From positions 1 to 64,000 of the forward strand of contig NZ_JANHMQ010000001.1 of assembly GCF_024609325.1 (NCBI RefSeq): 64,000 nucleotides of DNA, read 5' to 3'. The translations under genes and the position numbers were made by a program. Below are positions 24,934 to 31,760 of this stretch, piece after piece. The stretch comes from Geothrix fuzhouensis. GTDB taxonomy: Bacteria > Acidobacteriota > Holophagae > Holophagales > Holophagaceae. The notes beneath the pieces were generated by a model, which saw only the letters and a program-made list of their open reading frames with translations, was not told the origin of the DNA and did not search any database. The number at the start of each line of letters is the position of its first letter. Position 1 is the stretch's first letter.

Positions 24934-26166
24934 ATAAGCTCCTTGACGGATTTGGATAAATATGAAGCCAAATCAGTAATTAGGCGGACCGTGCGGCCAG
25001 GCGGTAAGCAGTGCCTTTGGTTGGGTTGTGATGATAAAATGCTGGGTGCTGGGAGTTCCGTGCTCATGCTCTCACCAGGTCGGTCGGACGCTCGTCATAA
25101 CCGGGCGAACGGGCCTGAATCGACCCCTGAACGGTGGTCGTGGGGTAATTGAAAATGCTTTTTCGCCACCGATTTCAGTGATGACGGTGATAAAGCAGGG
25201 CAGGCCCCCGCATGGGCCCGCCTTCGGCGGCTTCCGGCGGGGCCGGAAGTCACCCAGGGGCACCGCCGCCGCGCTTTCAAAGGGCGCGACGACGGTACCC
25301 CTGGGTGGAGCCCAGGCTAGGTGCTGCCAGGGCCCAATCACTGTGAATCACCGTTCATCAGTGGCTGAATGCTTTTGCTTTTCGATTCGTGTCCATCCGC
25401 GGCCCAAACGGCCCATCGTCTCGCGGGTCGCCCCTGGGTGGAACCCAGGCTGCGTGCTGCCAGGGCCCAATCACTGGGAATCACCGTTCATCGGTGGCTG
25501 AATGCTATTGCTTTTCGATTCGTGTCCATCCGCGGCCCAAACGGCCCATCGTCTCGCGGGTCGCCCCTGGGTGGAGCCCAGGCTACGTGCTGCCAGGGCC
25601 CAATCACTGTGAATCACCGTCCATCAGTGGCTGAATGCTTTTGCTTTTGGATCCGTGTCCATCCGCGGCCCAAACGGCCCATCGTCTCGCGGGTCGCCCC
25701 TGGGTGGAGCCCAGGCTGCGTGCTGCCAGGGCCCAATCACTGGGAATCACCGTTCATCGGTGGCTGAATGCTTTTGCTTTTCAATCCACGTTCACCCGGG
25801 TTGATCCGTGGCCCAAACGGTCCATCTTCGGCCCGCTGCTTCGCTCCCGGGGCTTCCAGCGTCGAATGGCCTCGGTGTGCCTGGCTCTTTCCCATGTCAC
25901 TCTGCCGGCCGCTCGGCTTTGGTCGGCTCTCGCTGAGCGTGCAGGCTGGCATTCTCGGGGTGCCTTGTGATTGAGAGCGCTGACCCGGGCGGCGAACACC
26001 CGAAGCCTTGCCGAGAAGGTCACGGCCCCGGGCACTGACGACCCATGGTTCGTCAGTCAGTCGGCCTGTTGCATTGAAACCGTTGGCGCCTATATTGAAA
26101 AAATCCGCATGCATATAGCGTGTGAGACTTATTTTCAGTTGGTGAACCAATTCATGGGAGAAAGTC
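24934..26166. other. 1.2-kb non-coding stretch with repeats
   Basis: No convincing gene is present. Short open frames exist on both strands but have no start context and change frame through the repeats. The left part (24934-25297) is unique sequence with a GC-rich patch at about 25200-25290. The centre is the 133-bp repeat array (separate entry). The right part (25831-26166) is unique sequence that leads into the monoheme cytochrome gene, with a good GGGAGAAAG ribosome binding site just before 26167. Confidence 0.6.
25298..25830. repeat. tandem array of 133-bp repeats (four copies)
   Basis: Copies begin at 25298, 25431, 25564 and 25697, each with CCCCTGGGTGG; the first three are exactly 133 bp, the fourth diverges after about 100 bp and gains extra sequence. 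Each unit has a short hairpin, CCTGGG...CCCAGG, at its left end and a conserved AACGGCCCATCGTCTCGCGG near its right end. Copies 1 and 3 share variants (TGTGAATC, CATCAG), as do copies 2 and 4 (TGGGAATC, CATCGG), so a 266-bp dimer was duplicated. 133 is not a multiple of three, so the array is not a coding repeat. Spacing and unit length exclude CRISPR. Confidence 0.9.
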
Positions 26167-26775
26167 ATGAACCAGGCTCCAAGCCTCACCTTCGCCTCGC
26201 GCACCGGCCGCACGCTCGGGCGCTTCGCGCTGGCCATCGCCTTGGCGGTTGGCGTTGGGATTTGCGTGCCGGCCTCGGGCCAGGCCGGCGGCGAACAAAA
26301 CGAGAGCGAGGTTGCGCACGGCTTCGCCATCGTGCCGCAGGGCGTGATGCTCAACCTGCAGGGCCGCAACCGCGCGCTGGTCGGTTTGGGCAGCTACATC
26401 GTGAACACGACCGGCTGCAATGACTGCCATACGCATCCCTCGTACCTGCCCGGCAACGACCCCTTTGCCGGGCAGCCGGAGCTCGTGAACAGCGCACAGT
26501 ACTTGACGGGAGGTCGGCAGTTCGGGCCGTTCACCTCGCGCAACTTGACGCCGGATAGCACGGGCCGCCCGGCCGGCTTGAGCTTGAGCGAATTCATAAA
26601 CCTGATGCGCACCGGCGTCGATCCGGATTGGACCCCGGCATCGGGTCGTCCCCAAATTCTTCAGGTGATGCCATGGCCGGTCTTCGGCAAGAAGACTGAC
26701 CGCGAACTGACGGCCATCTACGAGTACCTGAGCGCGATCCCCTCGCTGCCCAACAACCCGAACCCGGGCCCGTGA
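26167..26775 (+). CDS. monoheme c-type cytochrome
   Basis: A 202-residue exported protein. The signal peptide (LALAIALAVGVGICVPASGQA type, residues 18-40) is followed by one heme site, CNDCH, in IVNTTGCNDCHTHPSYLP. The probable distal ligand is the Met of ILQVMPWPVFG, and the C-terminus has YEYLSAIPSLPNNP, typical of small class I cytochromes of proteobacteria. It would act as a periplasmic electron carrier. It stands alone between repeat sequences, and its codon choice looks different from neighbouring genes, so it may have been acquired recently. No partner dehydrogenase is nearby. Confidence 0.82.
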   Translation: MNQAPSLTFASRTGRTLGRFALAIALAVGVGICVPASGQAGGEQNESEVAHGFAIVPQGVMLNLQGRNRALVGLGSYIVNTTGCNDCHTHPSYLPGNDPFAGQPELVNSAQYLTGGRQFGPFTSRNLTPDSTGRPAGLSLSEFINLMRTGVDPDWTPASGRPQILQVMPWPVFGKKTDRELTAIYEYLSAIPSLPNNPNPGP

Positions 26776-26888
26776 GTGCGCTTCGCCGCGCCGGCCTTCG
26801 AATTGGTGCTGCAGCGCCGGCTAAGCCTCGCTGTTCGTGACACCTCGTTCGCTGGGTGGCGATTGCGAATATGAACACACGCCGTGGT

Positions 26889-26960
26889 TGTTTTGCTTTT
26901 TGATCCGCACCCGTCCGTGGCTCAAACCATCCTTCGCATCGCTGCCCACCCCTGGAATCG
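26889..26960 (+). repeat. diverged single copy of the 133-bp repeat
   Basis: TTTTGCTTTTTGATCC, then CCGTCCGTGGCTCAAACC, and then CACCCCTGG follow the same order as the right half of the units at 25298-25830 with many substitutions. The copy lies about 1.1 kb from the array, on the other side of the monoheme cytochrome gene, within an otherwise featureless 251-base gap (26776-27026). Confidence 0.55.
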
Positions 26961-27026
26961 CACCGCTCGCCCCGGCCTGCTTCCGATTCTGAGGGGTTCG
27001 GGGCAGGATGCTCGCGGAGGTGTCCC

Positions 27027-28055
27027 ATGCGTCGTATCGCTTCTACCCTGCTCGTAGCTACGCCGGTGCTCTTCGCCCAGGCGCCGCCTCTTAAGCTGCC
27101 TGAGGCCAGTCCCCGGGCCACGGTCAGCCAGACGGTGGGGCTGACGGACATCGATGTGAGCTACCACCGGCCGGCGGTGAATGGCCGCAAGATCTGGGGC
27201 GGGCTGGTGCCCTACGGCCAGGTCTGGCGGGCCGGGGCCAACGAGAACACCGTGGTGACCTTCTCGAGCCCCGTCCGCGTGGGCGGGACGCCGCTGCCGG
27301 CGGGGCGCTACGGCCTCCACATGCTGCCCACGGCCACGGCCTGGACCGTGATCTTCAGCAGCCGGTCCCACGGCTGGGGCAGCTACAGCTACGACGCCAA
27401 GGAGGACGTGGCCCGCGTGCCGGTGACGCCTGTGGCCGCCGAGCCCACCGAGCGCCTCGCCTACACCTTCGACGATCCCAGCGATCAGGGCGTCACCCTG
27501 TCGCTGCGGTGGGAGAAGCTGCGGGTGCCCATTCCGGTGACCGTGGATTCCAAGGCGGTGGTGGTGCAGAGCCTGCGGGAGCAGCTGCGGGGCCTCCACC
27601 AGTTCTACCCGGAGGCCTGGAGCGGCGCGGCGGGCTGGTGCGCCCGCAATGACGTGAACCTGGACGAAGCCATGACCTGGGTCGACCGCTCGCTCACCAT
27701 GCGGGAGTCCTTCATGGCTCTGCGAACCAAGGCCGCGCTGCTGGACAAGAAAGGCGACGCCAAGGGCGCCGAGGCCCTGCGGGCGAAGGCCCTGACGAAG
27801 GCCACCGAAGTGGAGGTCAACCAGCTGGGCTACACGCTGCTGGGCCAGAAGAAGATGGACGAGGCCCTCGCCCTCTTCCAGCGGAACGTGAAGGATCACC
27901 CCGATTCCTGGAACGCCTACGACAGCCTGGCCGAGGCCTACGCCCTCAAGGGCGACAAGGCCCAGGCCGCCGCGAACTACCGGAAGGCCCTCGAACAGGT
28001 GAAGCAGGCGGACCAGCGTACCCGCATCCAGGGCGAGCTGGACAAGCTCAAGTAG
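27027..28055 (+). CDS. DUF2911 domain protein with C-terminal TPR-like repeats
   Basis: A 342-residue exported protein (signal MRRIASTLLVATPVLFAQA). The DUF2911 region covers about residues 25-170 with DIDVSYHRPAVNGRKIWGG, YGQVWRAGANENT and LPAGRYGLHMLP, a beta-rich domain common in Bacteroidota and Acidobacteriota. The C-terminal part has helical repeats (DEALALFQRNVKDHPDSW, then AEAYALKGDKAQAAANYRKAL), which are TPR units. A role in the periplasm or outer membrane is likely but unknown. GGAGG lies six bases before the ATG. Confidence 0.85.
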   Translation: MRRIASTLLVATPVLFAQAPPLKLPEASPRATVSQTVGLTDIDVSYHRPAVNGRKIWGGLVPYGQVWRAGANENTVVTFSSPVRVGGTPLPAGRYGLHMLPTATAWTVIFSSRSHGWGSYSYDAKEDVARVPVTPVAAEPTERLAYTFDDPSDQGVTLSLRWEKLRVPIPVTVDSKAVVVQSLREQLRGLHQFYPEAWSGAAGWCARNDVNLDEAMTWVDRSLTMRESFMALRTKAALLDKKGDAKGAEALRAKALTKATEVEVNQLGYTLLGQKKMDEALALFQRNVKDHPDSWNAYDSLAEAYALKGDKAQAAANYRKALEQVKQADQRTRIQGELDKLK

Positions 28056-28194
28056 CTCGGACGGGCGCTTGGGTCACCGGCTGATGGCTTTTCACTTTCT
28101 CTGCACCATTCCACCAGGCGATGCCGGCTTTCAGAAAGTCGCCGGTGTAGCCGGCGGCCCGCAGTTCTCGGATGGTGAAAGGGGAAAACCTGTC
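28048..28194 (-). pseudogene. possible decayed gene fragment
   Basis: On the minus strand an open frame of 48 codons with no start codon reads FSPFTIRELRAAGYTGDFLKAGIAWWN, which has the look of the C-terminal LRxAGYT...LKxAG repeats of small repetitive proteins. A stop codon lies immediately before it. It may be the tail of a truncated gene between the DUF2911 and PilZ genes. The rest of the 186-base gap shows nothing. Confidence 0.25.
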
Positions 28195-28241
28195 TTATTT
28201 GCGTTGGGCGAGCAGGAAATTCTTTGTATCGTACAGCCATC

Positions 28242-28541
28242 ATGAATGTCCCAAAGGAAAAGCGATCCAATCCCAGGACGGCCCTGCACCAACTCGTCCA
28301 GTTCGAGCGCACGGCCGCGGAGCTGTGCACGGCTGACACTGAGCTGACGCAGGGCGTCGGGCGCGACATCAGCCCTGCAGGCGCGAGTTTCCTGACGAGT
28401 TGCCCGCTCCAGCAGGGCGAGATCCTGCGGGTCCGCATCCCCGCTGAGCTGGAGCACCACGACGCCCCTGTCATCTCCGAGGTGAAGTGGACTCAGCCCA
28501 CCCGCCACGGATTCCGCGTCGGTCTCCAGTTCCTCGCCTGA
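28242..28541 (+). CDS. PilZ domain protein
   Basis: A 99-residue protein made of a single PilZ domain, a family that binds cyclic di-GMP through an RxxxR motif and a downstream D/NxSxxG. Here KRSNPR at residues 6-11 and DISPAGASF fit these elements. The C-terminal ISEVKWTQPTRHGFRVGLQFL is the usual last pair of strands. Single-domain PilZ proteins usually act as adaptors for motility, secretion or polysaccharide synthesis. ATG 28242 is used; an upstream TTG at 28224 is less likely. There is no neighbour that shows its target. Confidence 0.8.
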   Translation: MNVPKEKRSNPRTALHQLVQFERTAAELCTADTELTQGVGRDISPAGASFLTSCPLQQGEILRVRIPAELEHHDAPVISEVKWTQPTRHGFRVGLQFLA

Positions 28542-28586
28542 AGGGGGCTCCTGCTAGGATCCCTCCATCCCTTCACGCGGAGTCCC

Positions 28587-29372
28587 ATGCGGCGTCTGAG
28601 GCAATGGACGGGTCCGGCGACGGCGGTGGCGCTGCTGGCGCTCGCGGCCTGCACACGGGCACCACGCCGGTACGTGGAGCGGCCTTCCTCCAGCCCGGGG
28701 GTGGCGCGCGCCCTCCCACGGTTGGGCTATACGCTGCAGGCTGGAGCCTTCGCCAAGGCGGAGAACGCGGCGCGCTTCGCCCAGTTGCTGCAAGGGCAGG
28801 GGCTGGAGGCGGCCTATTACGGTTCGGAGGACAGCCTCTATCGGGTGCGTTTCGGGGACTTCGCCACGAAGGAGAAGGCCCGGGTCCGGGGCGAGGCCCT
28901 GAAGGCCGCCGGGGTGATCGAGGCGTTCTGGGTGGTGGCGCCGGACGGATCGTCCCCGGGGGCCTCGGGCCAGCCCCGGCTCCACCCCTCGGATGAACGG
29001 GGCTTGAGGGCGGGTCTGGTGGACTCGGCCAAGGGCTACCTGGGCGTGCCCTACCTCTTCGGGGGCACCACGGAACGCGGCTTCGACTGCAGCGGCCTCA
29101 CGGGAGCCGTGTACCGGCTGAATGGGTTGCGCCTTCCGCGCTCCTCCCAGGCCCAGTTCGAGGCGGGCCGCCCGGTGGATCTGGAAGCGGCCAAGGCGGG
29201 TGATCTCCTCTTCTTCGCCACGAACGGTGGGACCCGGGTGAGCCATGTGGGGCTGTACCTGGGGCAGGGGCATTTCATCCATGCGCCGCGCCCGGGTCAG
29301 GGCATCCGCCAGGATGACCTGGCGGAGCGGTACTACCGTAGGACCTTCCTGGGGGCCCGGAGCTACCTCTAG
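28587..29372 (+). CDS. SPOR and NlpC/P60 domain lipoprotein, probable peptidoglycan hydrolase
   Basis: A 261-residue lipoprotein (lipobox LAAC, Cys near residue 22). Residues about 48-115 form a SPOR domain (GYTLQAGAFAKAENAARFAQ, then YRVRFGDFATKEKA), which binds denuded peptidoglycan at division sites. Residues about 140-261 form an NlpC/P60 cysteine peptidase: catalytic Cys in FDCSGLTGAVYRL, His in VSHVGLYLG, and a third polar residue in HAPRPG. It probably cuts stem peptides during cell division or remodelling. GGAG precedes the ATG by five bases. Confidence 0.9.
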   Translation: MRRLRQWTGPATAVALLALAACTRAPRRYVERPSSSPGVARALPRLGYTLQAGAFAKAENAARFAQLLQGQGLEAAYYGSEDSLYRVRFGDFATKEKARVRGEALKAAGVIEAFWVVAPDGSSPGASGQPRLHPSDERGLRAGLVDSAKGYLGVPYLFGGTTERGFDCSGLTGAVYRLNGLRLPRSSQAQFEAGRPVDLEAAKAGDLLFFATNGGTRVSHVGLYLGQGHFIHAPRPGQGIRQDDLAERYYRRTFLGARSYL

Positions 29373-29475
29373 AAAACGAACCGGGCCGGGTGATTGACCT
29401 TTTCTGGATCGAGACTCATATTCCCTCTGCCTTCTCGCCAGCCGCCGGCCGCACCTTGGCAGAAAGGGGGGATTC

Positions 29476-30414
29476 ATGGCCGCCTATGCCTATGAGGAAT
29501 GCCTCGAACGGTCCTATCGGATCAACTGGAAAATCAAGGATGTGCTGGGAACGGTGGGGTTCGATCGGGGTCGCCCCTGGCTTCCCGCGGCCCTTTCCGG
29601 TGCCAAAGGTATTTTCTGTCTAAACGCGGAGGAGAAACGGAAGCTGACCCAGGTCGAGATGGGGGCCTACGCTCATCTCTTCGGATTCGTGGAGGCCTTC
29701 ATCGCACCCGAGATGGTGGAGCTGGCCCGGGCGTCCGAAACCGTCAACCGAGTGGCCTTCGAGGCCCTCACGAACTTCGCCTCGGAAGAGATCAAGCACA
29801 TGCGGCTCTTCCGGGAAGTCCGGAAGATGGTGGATCGGACGTTGGGTTTCCCGCTCGAGCTGCTGGAGGGGCAGGATCAGGTCGCCCAAGTCGTTCTGGG
29901 TAAGCACCAGGGCGCGGTGCTGCTCCTGACATCCGCCATCGAGTGGTTCACGCAGCACCACTTCCTCAGCGCGATGAAGGACGCCGATGAACTCGATCCG
30001 CTCACCAAGGAGATCTTCCGGTGCCACTGGCTGGAGGAGGCCCAGCATGCCCGGCTGGACCACCTGGAGACCGTGCGGGTCTTCAGGGAGATGACCGAGG
30101 CCGACCGGGATCAGGCCATCGAGGATCTGATCTGGCTGCTGGCCGCCGTGGATGGGCTGCTCCAGCAGCAGGTCGCCCATGATGTGACTAACCTCGGGCG
30201 GTATCTCGGCCGTGCCTTCACGGCGCCGGAGCGGCAGGAGATCCACCGGAACCTGCTGAGGGCGAAACGCCACTGCTTCATCGAGAGCGGGATGGTCCAT
30301 CCCAACTTCCAGGAGCTTTTTCTTGCCGTGACGACCCCGGCCCAGCAGGCTGGGGTTCGGGGGGCCGTGGACCTCCTTCTGCAGGAACAACAGGGGCCTC
30401 CAGCCCAAGGCTGA
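29476..30414 (+). CDS. diiron (AurF-like/ferritin-like) oxygenase family protein
   Basis: A 312-residue cytoplasmic protein with helical diiron signatures: EEIKHMRLF and EEAQHARLDHLE are two ExxH pairs, and GFVEAFIAPEMVE and AIEWFTQHHF contribute further Glu/His candidates. This pattern is that of AurF-type p-aminobenzoate N-oxygenases and related ferritin-like oxidases. The substrate is unknown and there is no biosynthetic cluster beside it. AAGGGGGGA precedes ATG 29476. The next gene is cspA, probably under its own promoter. Confidence 0.7.
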   Translation: MAAYAYEECLERSYRINWKIKDVLGTVGFDRGRPWLPAALSGAKGIFCLNAEEKRKLTQVEMGAYAHLFGFVEAFIAPEMVELARASETVNRVAFEALTNFASEEIKHMRLFREVRKMVDRTLGFPLELLEGQDQVAQVVLGKHQGAVLLLTSAIEWFTQHHFLSAMKDADELDPLTKEIFRCHWLEEAQHARLDHLETVRVFREMTEADRDQAIEDLIWLLAAVDGLLQQQVAHDVTNLGRYLGRAFTAPERQEIHRNLLRAKRHCFIESGMVHPNFQELFLAVTTPAQQAGVRGAVDLLLQEQQGPPAQG

Positions 30415-30572
30415 AATAATTCTGTGGGTGGGCGTCGATTTTTTGAAAATCCGAACCGGAATGGCTTTACACTGGGAATCGCCCGCCGGTTGTGCGTGCA
30501 GAAAAAAGCGTTGCTGCCTCGCCTGGAAGGAACAATGCATCTACATCCAGGACGAAGAAAGCAGGTAGTCAA

Positions 30573-30776
30573 ATGGCTCAGGGAACCGTGAAGTGGTTCA
30601 ACGCCGAAAAGGGTTTCGGATTCATCACCCCCGATGACGGTGGTGCGGATCTGTTCGTTCATCACTCCGCCATCGAAACCACGGGTTTCCGAACCCTGGA
30701 TGAGAATCAGCGCGTCAGCTTCAACGTAGGTCAGGGCCAGAAGGGCCCCCAGGCGACTAACGTCACCAAGATCTAA
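30573..30776 (+). CDS. cspA: cold-shock protein, CspA family
   Basis: A 67-residue single-stranded nucleic acid-binding beta barrel. RNP1 (KGFGFI) and RNP2 (LFVHH) are both intact, and the start [14 protein letters not shown] is standard. It acts as an RNA chaperone at low temperature or in growth transitions. A 158-base gap upstream (30415-30572) is compatible with the long leader that regulates csp mRNAs; TTGAAA at 30443 with TACACT at 30468 is a weak promoter candidate with over-long spacing. An intrinsic terminator follows. Confidence 0.95.
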   Translation: MAQGTVKWFNAEKGFGFITPDDGGADLFVHHSAIETTGFRTLDENQRVSFNVGQGQKGPQATNVTKI

Positions 30777-30793
30777 ACCATACCGTTCAAAAT

Positions 30794-30825
30794 GAAGCGG
30801 CCTCCTTCGGGAGGCCGCTTCTTTT
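30794..30825 (+). terminator. intrinsic terminator of cspA
   Basis: GAAGCGGCCTCC (30794-30805) and GGAGGCCGCTTC (30810-30821) form a perfect 12-bp stem with a TTCG tetraloop, followed by TTTT. Confidence 0.92.
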
Positions 30826-30932
30826 GGGGCCGTCCGTCGCCGGCGTGCGTCATCGGATGGCTCCGTTCAGCATATTTCCTTGGCCCGAAAGGCTTCCGAC
30901 CGTATTCTGGTCCCTTGCGCAAGGAGGAGCCC

Positions 30933-31280
30933 ATGGCTCATGAGGGTCACGAACACGGACCAGACTGCAACCACGATCACGACGATTCCTTCGAAATCGA
31001 AGTCGTTGAGCTCGAAGACGAGAATGGCGAGAAGGAAGAATTCGCGATCCTGGAAGAGCTAGAGTTCGAGGGCCGCAACTTCGCCATCCTGGCGCCCCTG
31101 GCTGAGCTGCAGGCCCAGGAAGAGGGCACTGCGGATCCCGAGGAGGGACTGAGCCTGGAGATCTTCGAGGTGAAGGACGACATGTTCACCCCCCTGGAAG
31201 ACGAGGAGCTGGCGGAACGCCTCATGAAGCACCTCGACGAGCAGGAAGCCAAGCTCAAGGCCGAGGAAGAGAAGGACTGA
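30933..31280 (+). CDS. DUF1292 family acidic protein
   Basis: A 115-residue very acidic cytoplasmic protein. It begins with a His-rich tail (HEGHEHGPDCNHDHDD) that could bind metal. The middle EVVELEDENGEKEEFAILEELEFEGRNFAIL matches DUF1292, a small domain common in Firmicutes and Acidobacteriota. The function is unknown. AAGGAGG lies seven bases before ATG 30933. A perfect hairpin ends the transcript. Confidence 0.82.
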   Translation: MAHEGHEHGPDCNHDHDDSFEIEVVELEDENGEKEEFAILEELEFEGRNFAILAPLAELQAQEEGTADPEEGLSLEIFEVKDDMFTPLEDEELAERLMKHLDEQEAKLKAEEEKD

Positions 31281-31301
31281 GCGCAACACCCATCAATCAC
31301 A

Positions 31302-31327
31302 CGAAGGCCCCCGGTTGGGGGCCTTCG
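31302..31327 (+). terminator. hairpin terminator after the DUF1292 gene
   Basis: CGAAGGCCCCC (31302-31312) pairs with GGGGGCCTTCG (31317-31327) over eleven bases with a GGTT loop. It is followed by a mixed TGCGTT rather than a T-run. It lies between convergent genes and may serve both. Confidence 0.75.
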
Positions 31328-31359
31328 TGCGTTAGAAATTTGAAAGCCTCAAGAGGGCG

Positions 31360-31629
31360 CTACTTGGGCGAAGGTACGTCCCTGCCCTTTGCGGGGTATT
31401 TCTTGGCGACTTCCTTCTGGTGGGCCTGTTCCTGGGCATTGGCCTCTTTGGAGCGCTTTTCCGCGGTGTCGTCCTTCTTGCGTTCCTTCGCTTGTGGCGG
31501 ATCGGCCTGGCGGACCCTGTCCACCGTATCCTTGGCTTTCGCCCGGCTCTTGTCCTCCTTGCTCTGGGCGGAAAGAGCCGTGGACCCGGCCAAAACAATC
31601 ATTAGGGCAAACATGCCCACCTTGTTCAT
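31360..31629 (-). CDS. small secreted charged protein
   Basis: An 89-residue protein with a Sec signal peptide (MNKVGMFALMIVLAGSTALSAQ) and a mature part made almost wholly of Lys, Glu, Asp, Gln and Ala, probably one extended helix or a disordered periplasmic linker. It has no recognised family. AAGGAG lies six bases before ATG 31629, favouring this start over the upstream ATG at 31635. Confidence 0.7.
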   Translation of the reverse strand: MNKVGMFALMIVLAGSTALSAQSKEDKSRAKAKDTVDRVRQADPPQAKERKKDDTAEKRSKEANAQEQAHQKEVAKKYPAKGRDVPSPK

Positions 31630-31760
31630 ACACAACTCCTTTTAAGCCTTTGGGCTTGCCTCAATATAGAAGCCCCGGGCGTCCGATCAAGTGCCTGGCT
31701 GAAACCAGGGTCATTCTTCTCTCAAAACCGGGGTGCGTGCCCTTGCCGTACTCTGGAAGG

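Noticed and set aside
25072-25341. Short minus-strand open frame with an AAVPLGDFRPRRKPP peptide
   Set aside because: It starts and stops within GC-rich non-coding sequence, has no ribosome binding site, and runs into the repeat array; no domain was recognised.
25298-25830. CRISPR array
   Set aside because: Repeats are 133 bp and directly adjacent with no unique spacers, and there are no cas genes in the window.
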